From contig CALVZR010000074.1 in assembly GCA_944372565.1 (NCBI GenBank), forward strand, positions 1-15,752: 15,752 nucleotides of DNA, given 5' to 3'. Positions 6,870 to 13,731 of this stretch are shown piece by piece. The translations under genes and the position numbers were made by a program. Numbering within the stretch: the stretch's first letter is position 1; each line of letters starts with the position of its first letter. A model generated the notes under the pieces. The model worked only from the letters and a program-made list of their open reading frames with translations. It was not told the DNA's origin and made no database searches. The DNA is from an uncultured Clostridia bacterium (GTDB lineage: Bacteria > Bacillota > Clostridia > Christensenellales > Borkfalkiaceae).

Positions 6870-9800
6870 CACGCCACCGTTATGACGTATTCGAGCATCG
6901 TATAGTTCCCGACCTGATCCGCGGCGAAATACCGCAGTTTATACACGCCGGCGCGCACCGCGTTGAAGGCGTCCGCCGTGTCGCTCAGAACGACCTGCGA
7001 AAAATCGGGCAGTTCCAGCACGCGGAAATATACGATATTTTCCGCGGCGACGAAATTATCCGTGACCGTTGCGAGAGGCGCCGCCACATTGTCGCCGACT
7101 TTCGCCGTTTCCGAAATCGTGCCGTTCACGACGATTTCCGGGGCGAGCGCGTCCTCGATGCTCACGGACCTGTAAAACGTGCCGCTTCTGCCGGATGCGT
7201 CCGTCGCGACGTAGGTCAGCAGGTAATTCCCGTATTGCGTGCCGATGAAATACGTCCTTTCGTCCGGCACGTAATTTTCCAGCCGCACGCCGTCTTCCGA
7301 AGTGAGGACGGTTCCGTCCGGCCCCGTAACGGTAACGGCAAGTTTGGGCGAAGGATCGATCACGTCGCCGGCGATGGCTTCAAAAACGGGGATCCGCGCA
7401 TTCAGTTCGTAATTGAGTTCGTATTCGCCGCCGATCTCCACGGAAGGTTTCACGGAATCGCCCGTATAGTTGCTGAGCACCTGATTGACCCTGTAAACGT
7501 TTATGCCTGCCTCGCCGTCCGCCCCTTCCAGTTCGAAACGGACATACACTTTCCCGCTCGGGAAGCCGCCGAACGCCTCTCCGTTTACGGTTTCCGAGAT
7601 CACCGCCGAGGTACTGATCACGATCACCGTTCTCGTCGATTCGGAATAGGAGAGCGCGAGCGTTCCGCCGTTATAAAACGTAGGCTGAACGGACATCGTA
7701 TTTTTTCCGTTGTTATAGGTCAACGTACCCGTTTCGCTGTTTTCCGCGCCCTTTACGAATCTCAGGAGAACGGAAATTTCTTCGTTTTCGGAATCGGTGA
7801 TATATAAGTTGAGCGCGGCGAATTCGTTCATCTCGGAATCGACGGAAAAATTGACCGTAAGGCCGTCGCTGAGAACGGCATTGACGAATTCCGCCTCCGC
7901 ATTCCCGTTCGCCGAAGAGGACGAAAGTTTGATGCTGTCGTTCAGCCCCTCCGCCGTCAGCTCTTCCGAATAAAAATATTTCGACAGGTCATACCCGCCG
8001 TTTTCCGTATGCACGGAGATCACGGGGCGGGTATAGGAAATTTCCGTCTGTCCGTTGGCATTGGCCGCGGCATAGGTGATCGTAGCCGAACCGTTTGCGT
8101 CCGCAACGAACGTATGCGTTCCGCCGGAATCGCTTCCCCCGTTTCCGTCCTTGACCGTTATGGTCACGGAATTTTCCGCGATCCCCTGTCCGTAACTCGT
8201 TGCCGCGGGAACGGGCAGTTTATACTCGAATCCCTCCAGGAAATATTTCGGCAGAATATTGCCTATGTCTTCTATGGCGGGGCTGCTGTCGTCTTTTACC
8301 TCCACGGTATAGGAAAATTCCGTTTCGCGGCCGAGGTAATCGCGCGCCGTGTATGTGATTTCGTAGGCGCCGGCGTATGCGGCGAGAAACCGCCCGTCGG
8401 TGATTTCGGCAACGTGCTCTCCGTTGGCGGCCGTAACAATCACTTCCGCCGTGCCCGAACCGCCGCCCGCCGTATAATCCGCAACGGATACGTATTCGCC
8501 CGCGGATACCGACGTGACCCTGTCCGCATCCACGGAGATCGTCAGCTCGCCGAGCGAGGCGACGGCATTCACCTCCACGAGCGCGGTGCCCGTTTTTCCG
8601 AAATAATTCGTGGCGGAATACTCTATGGTGTATATCCCCGTCCTGTCCGGCGTGAAACAGCCGTCGGTAACGACGTATTCCTGTCTTGTGGCGGAATTAT
8701 AATTGTAAAACACCTTTACCGAACTTTCGCTGATTCCCGTGAAGGAATCCCTCGCGGAAAAACCGAAAACGGGATAGGGCACGTTGGTTTGCGCCTGCGG
8801 AATAGTATCTTCCGTATAGCTTCCGAGATCGACGTCGAGAACGGGCGCCTCCGTTTCCTCCGCGCCCGCGCCGAGGTCGTAACCGCCGATCTCGGTAAAG
8901 ATCATCTCGTACGGCACCCGCGTATCCCGGTATTCCCGCGCGGTCACGGAAAGCATGACTTCCCCCGTCGTGAACCCTTCCCACGCGGTGTACATATAGG
9001 AAACGTCGTCGAGATCGGCAACGACGGTGTTCCTGCCTAAACGGCTGGTCGATTCCACGGTGAGTTCGTTCAGATCGAATCCGATCTCCAGATACTCTTT
9101 CCCCACCGTATTCGATTTATTGGTGTATCCGTAAGGGGAAACGGGCGAAGGATATCCGCCCATATCCGCCACGTGCACGGTATGCGTTCTGTTCCCCTCT
9201 CCCCATTCGATCCCCGTAGCCGCCTGGCCGTTCGCGCAGGCGAGCAGCCATGTGGAATTAAACTTCCAGAGCTGGGTTTCGGTAGCGGGATCGAGCACCT
9301 GCACGGCGGAGGCGTAAACGTCCACGTAATTGTTTTCGTCGTAAATATCCGTAAAGCGGAAACGAAGCGTCCTCGCCTCGTAATAGCCGAGCGACTGCGG
9401 CAGAACGTACATTTTGAACACGCCTTCGCCCGGCTCGAAATCGTTCAGATCGATAACGCGGTTGAACTGCATGGTTTCTCCCGAATAGAGCTTCACGTCG
9501 ATCCCGGTCAGCCCCGTCTGCCACGCGGAAGGATCTTCGCCGTAGGTCGCCTCGGACTTGATCAGCCCGTTTTCGGAGGTGAAACTTACGGCGTTTTTAT
9601 TCACGATAAAGGAAAACTCCTCTATATCGCCCGTCTGCACGCACTGGTACTCCACGCGATACAGCCCTTCCGTTTCGAAAACCGCGCTGTTTACCGCCGC
9701 CGCGCTGCCGTCGGGATAATACAAAATGACGACGGCGGGATACTGCGTTCCGCCCACGGTAAACGTGCCCGCGGGAAATTCCAGATAATCGCCGAGCTCG

Positions 9801-9946
9801 TAACTCTCGGCAAATTCTCCGTTCAAAGTAAAACCGGTATCTTCCGCGGCATAGGTCACGCTGTATCCGAACAATCCGATACAGATCAGGAATGCCGCGA
9901 GAAAAAATCCCGTTAAAATTTTTCGCATTTTTTTGGATCTTTCCAT
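6869..9946 (-). CDS. Large secreted protein with Ig-like repeats and two probable beta-sandwich (LamG-like) modules
   Basis: This 1025-aa protein has a signal peptide with a hydrophobic run at about 10-30 and likely cleavage after TYAA (34). There is no lipobox, LPXTG or C-terminal membrane segment, so it is released, held by other contacts, or tethered by an uncleaved signal. An N-terminal Ig-like unit (about 35-115) is followed by a longer region (about 116-358). Three Ig-like units follow (about 360-645), each ending in patterns such as YTIEYSATNYFGKTG or YEITYTARDYLGRE. A second long region (about 646-828) comes next, then two Ig-like units ending in YLLTYVATDASGRSG and YKLRYFAADQVGNY. 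The two long regions look like jelly-roll binding domains (LamG or CBM type), but this is inference from strand patterns. AGGAGG lies six bases before the ATG. The gene sits 14 bp after the permease gene, so a role in capturing the transported glycan is likely. Confidence 0.8.
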   Translation of the reverse strand: MERSKKMRKILTGFFLAAFLICIGLFGYSVTYAAEDTGFTLNGEFAESYELGDYLEFPAGTFTVGGTQYPAVVILYYPDGSAAAVNSAVFETEGLYRVEYQCVQTGDIEEFSFIVNKNAVSFTSENGLIKSEATYGEDPSAWQTGLTGIDVKLYSGETMQFNRVIDLNDFEPGEGVFKMYVLPQSLGYYEARTLRFRFTDIYDENNYVDVYASAVQVLDPATETQLWKFNSTWLLACANGQAATGIEWGEGNRTHTVHVADMGGYPSPVSPYGYTNKSNTVGKEYLEIGFDLNELTVESTSRLGRNTVVADLDDVSYMYTAWEGFTTGEVMLSVTAREYRDTRVPYEMIFTEIGGYDLGAGAEETEAPVLDVDLGSYTEDTIPQAQTNVPYPVFGFSARDSFTGISESSVKVFYNYNSATRQEYVVTDGCFTPDRTGIYTIEYSATNYFGKTGTALVEVNAVASLGELTISVDADRVTSVSAGEYVSVADYTAGGGSGTAEVIVTAANGEHVAEITDGRFLAAYAGAYEITYTARDYLGRETEFSYTVEVKDDSSPAIEDIGNILPKYFLEGFEYKLPVPAATSYGQGIAENSVTITVKDGNGGSDSGGTHTFVADANGSATITYAAANANGQTEISYTRPVISVHTENGGYDLSKYFYSEELTAEGLNDSIKLSSSSANGNAEAEFVNAVLSDGLTVNFSVDSEMNEFAALNLYITDSENEEISVLLRFVKGAENSETGTLTYNNGKNTMSVQPTFYNGGTLALSYSESTRTVIVISTSAVISETVNGEAFGGFPSGKVYVRFELEGADGEAGINVYRVNQVLSNYTGDSVKPSVEIGGEYELNYELNARIPVFEAIAGDVIDPSPKLAVTVTGPDGTVLTSEDGVRLENYVPDERTYFIGTQYGNYLLTYVATDASGRSGTFYRSVSIEDALAPEIVVNGTISETAKVGDNVAAPLATVTDNFVAAENIVYFRVLELPDFSQVVLSDTADAFNAVRAGVYKLRYFAADQVGNYTMLEYVITVA

Positions 9947-9960
9947 GAATTTCCTCCTTT

Positions 9961-10929
9961 TTATTCTTTCAGCCCGCCCATCGAGATGTTCCCCATCAGT
10001 TTATTGCGGAAAACGAGAAACACGATCAGCATGGGAAGACATACGATAAAAGAACCGGCGATCCGCATGGGGATGGCTGCGATCTGCGAATCGGTGGAGT
10101 TGATGAACCTCGTCAGCCCCACGGCCAGCACGGGATAACTCGGCAGGTACAGGATCGGCGTGGTATAATCCGACCATTTCCCCACGAAAACCAGCAAAAC
10201 GATGGTGAGAAACATCTTGCTCACGAGCGGGAGCGCGATGCGGAAATAAACCATGTAATTGTTTGCGCCGTCCACTTTCGCCGCGTCCATGAAATCCTGC
10301 GGCAGCGTGGAAAACGTGGCGTGAAACACCAGATAATAGGTGCTCATGATGTTCGCCGTAAGCAAAACGAACAATCCGAGATTGTCATAATAGCCGAATA
10401 TCTGCGAAAATAAGAGCTGCGACGGCGTATTCCCGATGATGGGCAGCACCATGGCGACCATGATGACCGCATAGATGATCGCGCTCGATTTGTATTTGAA
10501 ACGGGAAGTCGCATAAGCCGCGGTACATTGCAAAAACGTGCTCCAGATCGCGCTGAAAAGCGAAAACACGATGGAATACCAGAACTGCCCCCAAAAGCCC
10601 ACGAGATAGGTTTGTCCGCTCGTGAGCACGGGCACCGCCAGCTTGTCAAATGCCGTCGGATAGTTTTCCCATTCCCACGTAGGCGGCAGATTCCACGGAT
10701 TGATATCGAAATCGATAACGGATTTCAGCGAATTATACGCGCCCCATACAAACATGCCGATCAGAACGGCCGTATATAGGATCAGAAACAGCAGAATGAA
10801 AAGTTTTGCCACGGAAAAGCGCCTTTCTCCCCGTATGCGGTTTTCGGGCTTGATCAGTTTCTTATACGGGATCGTCTTTTCCCTCGTAAACTTCTTTTTG
10901 ATAAAATCGGTGATATCGGTAAAACGCAT
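9961..10929 (-). CDS. Carbohydrate ABC transporter permease, MalG/AraQ type
   Basis: This 322-aa inner-membrane permease is the second channel subunit of the sugar importer. Six membrane segments are visible at about 42-64, 112-136, 149-167, 182-204, 238-256 and 289-308. The cytoplasmic EAA loop, which contacts the ATPase, is at 215-234 and carries DAAKVDGA followed by RIALP. A soluble N-terminal extension of about 40 charged residues precedes the first membrane segment. The ending NISMGGLKE is typical of the MalG-like group, whose C-terminus lies near the ATPase. The AGGAGG site overlaps the TGA of the preceding permease gene, ten bases away, so the two are probably translated together. The subfamily is clear; the substrate is not. 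Confidence 0.95.
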   Translation of the reverse strand: MRFTDITDFIKKKFTREKTIPYKKLIKPENRIRGERRFSVAKLFILLFLILYTAVLIGMFVWGAYNSLKSVIDFDINPWNLPPTWEWENYPTAFDKLAVPVLTSGQTYLVGFWGQFWYSIVFSLFSAIWSTFLQCTAAYATSRFKYKSSAIIYAVIMVAMVLPIIGNTPSQLLFSQIFGYYDNLGLFVLLTANIMSTYYLVFHATFSTLPQDFMDAAKVDGANNYMVYFRIALPLVSKMFLTIVLLVFVGKWSDYTTPILYLPSYPVLAVGLTRFINSTDSQIAAIPMRIAGSFIVCLPMLIVFLVFRNKLMGNISMGGLKE

Positions 10930-10939
10930 GATTCCCTCC

Positions 10940-11872
10940 TCAGTCGGTGGACGGACCGATCTTGTTCAGCCCCCAGCGGAACAGCAATGTGAGCGGGATC
11001 ACGACGGCGGTAAACACGAGCCCCATTGCGGAAAGGAAGGTGTAATCCGACCGCGTCCCCTGCAGGACCGCCACGTAAAGATAATAGCCGATATTGTTCA
11101 GCCGGCTGTCCGCCTCGATCCCGTAAATGGCATAGAGCCCCATGTCGTTGCCGAAAAAGCTCGCAAACCCCACGGTTACGAATACGACGAACGTCGGGTA
11201 AATGAGCGGCATCGTGATGGAAAAGAACTCGCGCAGAAAACCCGCCCCCTCCAGGCGTGCGGATTCAATGACGGAATCGGAGATCCTGTCCATCGTGCCG
11301 AGATACAGGAGCATGTTTCCGCCTACGCCGAACCATACGTTATAGATCAGAATGGTCACGAAAGCGGTTTCGGCATTCGTCAATAAGCCGACATAATGTT
11401 TTCCCGTAAGTTTTTCCAGCACGACGGGCAGCCCTGCGTCTGCAAGCTGTTTGAAGATCGACAAGATCACCAGCCCCGAGATCACGGCGGGGGCAAAGAG
11501 CAGAATCTTGAAAAAATTCCAGCCCCAGCATTTTTTATAGATGTAATATGCCACCACCACGCCGAGGAACAACCCCACCGTCAGGTTGAAGATCCAGATG
11601 ATCGCCGAATTTCTGAACAACGTAGCGAACATGGCGTTCGACGAGATCCTCTGAAACACCAGCGCGATGCGATCCAACCCCACCCATACGTACCGCTGCA
11701 GTTCCGCGTCCCAGTCCTGAAAGGAAAGCATGATGGAATTGATGTTCATCGCGACATAGAAAATCAGAAACTGGATCACGGGCCAGGCGATCAGCGAAAG
11801 GTAAAAGAGCAGATCCTGCGTCTTTACGCTCCGCATGCTTCTGATTTTTTTTCTTTTTACAGCGCCATCCAT
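10940..11872 (-). CDS. Carbohydrate ABC transporter permease, MalF/UgpA (LplB-like) type
   Basis: This 310-aa permease is the first channel subunit of the importer and pairs with the next gene. Membrane segments lie at about 21-43, 88-112, 121-141, 169-192, 223-241 and 280-300. The EAA loop at about 203-222 reads ESARLEGAG, then ITMP, the standard contact site for the ATPase. The start ATG at 11872 lies 13 bases past the binding-protein stop codon, and its ribosome-binding site is weaker (GGTGA) than those of its neighbours, so it may depend on translation of the gene before it. No ATP-binding gene is in the window, as is common in Bacillota, where one shared MsmK/UgpC-type ATPase can serve several sugar importers. 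Confidence 0.95.
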   Translation of the reverse strand: MDGAVKRKKIRSMRSVKTQDLLFYLSLIAWPVIQFLIFYVAMNINSIMLSFQDWDAELQRYVWVGLDRIALVFQRISSNAMFATLFRNSAIIWIFNLTVGLFLGVVVAYYIYKKCWGWNFFKILLFAPAVISGLVILSIFKQLADAGLPVVLEKLTGKHYVGLLTNAETAFVTILIYNVWFGVGGNMLLYLGTMDRISDSVIESARLEGAGFLREFFSITMPLIYPTFVVFVTVGFASFFGNDMGLYAIYGIEADSRLNNIGYYLYVAVLQGTRSDYTFLSAMGLVFTAVVIPLTLLFRWGLNKIGPSTD

Positions 11873-11885
11873 ATCGTTTCACCGC

Positions 11886-13592
11886 TCAGTTCGTAAAGGG
11901 GCCGGCCATATCGGTCCACATCGCCGTATCGTAATACGCCGTGAACCCTTCAAAGTACGCACGCGCCGTCAGGTTCGCGTCCGCGTAGAAAGCCCTCGAC
12001 GGATAGCCCTGCGTGGAGCCGTCCGTAAATTCGCTTATCCAATATTTGCCCAGATAGATGTTGGTACGGCGGAAATCCGGCGAGGGCGAATAGCTTACCA
12101 CCGTATCCGCGTTTTTGCGCAGTTCGTAAACCGATCTGCCGTAATAGGTCATTTCGGAAAGTTCCTCTTCGCTCATCTCGTATGTATAAGGCCGCACGGT
12201 ATTGGTGATCTGCGAAAATTCCACCAAAGATTCCCTCGTATGGACGAACTGCAGAAATTCGAGCGCCAGGGGGATCTTCCATTCCGCGATGTTCGCGTTG
12301 ATGTAGCAGGCGCCTTCCACCGAATGTACGGTAGGCTTGCCGATCTCGGTTTCATCGACTTTGGGCATCGCCATTATGGCGAAGCGGCGGTTTTCCTTGG
12401 ACGCGGCCTGCCCGTAACGGCTTTCCATTTCGGTGAACGTGGAATCGCATTCGTTCTGCCACCAGCTGCCGTCGATGAGCATCGCCGTGGTGCGCATGCT
12501 GCTCTCGAATTTGCTTAAAATGAAATACCTCTGCGCGGCAAGGTGGTCGTAAGCCGTGGAAAAGCACCTGTTTTCGTCGTAATAGTTCTTATTTGCGATA
12601 ATGTCGTGTAAAAATTCGGGCGCGTAATATCTGCCCGCCGATTTCGTTAAATATTTGTACGTCGTTGCGGGCGTGAGATCTTCCGAATAGAGAATCGGAT
12701 CGCCGTTTGCGTCGAATCCGCTCACCTGATGATCGAGATGCCCTCCGAAATCGTAGAACACCTGTCCTTCCGCCGCTCCCAGATAATCCATCATCAACGC
12801 CTCCATAAAGCACAGCAGATATTCGTGGATCGCGCCGGACCAAATGAAAGGCACGATGTTCTGGCGGACCATTTTATTGCACATTTTGAAAAATTCTTCG
12901 AACGTCGCGGGCGTGCCGTTGTCGTACGTCGTTGCGGGATCCCCGTCGGGTCCGGGCGAAAGAGGATCTTCCGGACCGCGGATAAACCCTTCGGAATCGC
13001 CGTATCCGTCCGCGGCGAAGAAGAAGCATTCGTCGTAGAAAAGATCGACGTCGTACATGATGGCGTAGTTCGCCGTCCAGAACGGGATGGCGTAGTATGT
13101 GCCTTCCTCCCCGTAATACGGAGCGATCTTTTCGCTGTTGAATTTGCTTTCGATGGTGGCGCTCTCCTCGTCTTCCATCGTCTGTCCGTCCCTGATAAAA
13201 TCGTAATTGAGCGGCTTGGTCACCGCTTCCGTGATGTCGAGCAGCAGCCCTCTCGTCTGATATTCCTCGTAATCGAGCGATTCCGAAAACATGATCTCCT
13301 CGCGCGAATCGGCAAAGGTTTCGAGCATGCTGTTCGCGCGGTAGTTTATGTCTTTGGTGATATAGACCTGCACACCCGTTTTTCCTTTCTCAAAGGAAAC
13401 GTCCGCGTACTTTTCCTCAAAACGTTCCTTTGCGGCGTATAACCATGCGTCCCCGTAGCCTCCGTCATACGTGCCGACATAAAGCTGCGTTTTGTTTGTG
13501 TCCAATGCTTCTCCGCCGCTTGTTCCGGGCCTGCACGCCCCGAAAAAAGTGATTGAAAGAATCATCGCCAGCAAAAAACAGATTTTTTTCAT
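11886..13592 (-). CDS. Extracellular sugar-binding lipoprotein of the ABC importer
   Basis: This 568-aa protein is the solute-binding component. Its signal peptide ends in FFGAC, giving lipid-anchored Cys20. It shows the layout of the SBP_bac_1 carbohydrate-binding group: an early DxFxxxY-like helix region near 52-65, a hinge around YAIPFWTANYAIMYDVDLF (167-185), and MLIDGSWWQNE at 371-381. At 568 residues it is longer than the usual 420-450. Part of the excess is a Gly/Asp/Pro-rich insert at about 194-228 (GPDGDPATTYDNGTPAT) before FEEFFKMC, which might bind a metal or shape the sugar site. AGGAGG lies five bases before the ATG. It is the first gene of the transporter block, after a 139-bp gap with a hairpin. 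The ligand is likely an oligosaccharide, judged from context. Confidence 0.93.
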   Translation of the reverse strand: MKKICFLLAMILSITFFGACRPGTSGGEALDTNKTQLYVGTYDGGYGDAWLYAAKERFEEKYADVSFEKGKTGVQVYITKDINYRANSMLETFADSREEIMFSESLDYEEYQTRGLLLDITEAVTKPLNYDFIRDGQTMEDEESATIESKFNSEKIAPYYGEEGTYYAIPFWTANYAIMYDVDLFYDECFFFAADGYGDSEGFIRGPEDPLSPGPDGDPATTYDNGTPATFEEFFKMCNKMVRQNIVPFIWSGAIHEYLLCFMEALMMDYLGAAEGQVFYDFGGHLDHQVSGFDANGDPILYSEDLTPATTYKYLTKSAGRYYAPEFLHDIIANKNYYDENRCFSTAYDHLAAQRYFILSKFESSMRTTAMLIDGSWWQNECDSTFTEMESRYGQAASKENRRFAIMAMPKVDETEIGKPTVHSVEGACYINANIAEWKIPLALEFLQFVHTRESLVEFSQITNTVRPYTYEMSEEELSEMTYYGRSVYELRKNADTVVSYSPSPDFRRTNIYLGKYWISEFTDGSTQGYPSRAFYADANLTARAYFEGFTAYYDTAMWTDMAGPFTN

Positions 13593-13731
13593 ACTGTCCT
13601 CCTTTTTATTTTCAAAAACGCATACTTAAACTAAATCGTGCAAAAACCTCGGAAATCTGCCGCAAACGCTGTTTTGCGGCAGATTTTTTTGCATTTTCGC
13701 CATTTAGTAAAGGTATAGGTTTTTTGTTTTT
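13593..13731 (-). other. Gap before the transporter block: hairpin and possible weak promoter
   Basis: This AT-rich gap between the 671-aa hydrolase-like gene and the binding-protein gene holds the hairpin at 13653-13686. A weak -10-like TATACC lies at 13717-13712 on the minus strand, with only a poor -35 match upstream at an unfavourable 18-19 base spacing. No consensus promoter was found downstream of the hairpin, although TTGCAC occurs near 13640. Whether the transporter block has its own promoter or depends on readthrough cannot be decided from the sequence. Confidence 0.4.
13653..13686. terminator. Hairpin with a good U-tract on the plus strand and a weak one on the minus strand
   Basis: A perfect 14-bp stem (13653-13666 with 13673-13686) encloses a six-base loop. 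On the plus strand it ends in seven Ts, the form of an intrinsic terminator, although no plus-strand gene lies to its left. On the minus strand, the direction of the genes, only three Ts follow before CC. It may therefore reduce, rather than stop, readthrough from the 671-aa gene into the transporter genes, giving unequal expression of the two blocks. Confidence 0.65.

Noticed and set aside
6858..6872. GTG start for the DUF4838 gene giving an ATGA-like overlap with the previous gene
   Set aside because: It would place the AGGAGG site inside the coding sequence and add Arg residues from translated ribosome-binding sequence. The ATG at 6857 has ideal spacing.
8009..9040. A 343-codon plus-strand frame opposite the 1025-aa gene
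   Set aside because: Same reasons: antisense, composition of a shadow frame, no signal or family motif.
1837..9946. Sortase anchor (LPXTG) on the two large exported proteins
   Set aside because: Neither C-terminus has LPXTG, a hydrophobic segment or a basic tail. One protein has a lipobox, the other only a signal peptide.
13659..13680. Possible catabolite-repression (cre) box in the hairpin loop region
   Set aside because: The AAACGCTG core fits only partly and the outer positions fail the consensus. The match is explained by the hairpin.
13630..13708. Seven-base inverted repeat (actaaat at 13630 and atttagt at 13702) flanking the hairpin
   Set aside because: Too short and too far apart in AT-rich DNA to claim as an operator.
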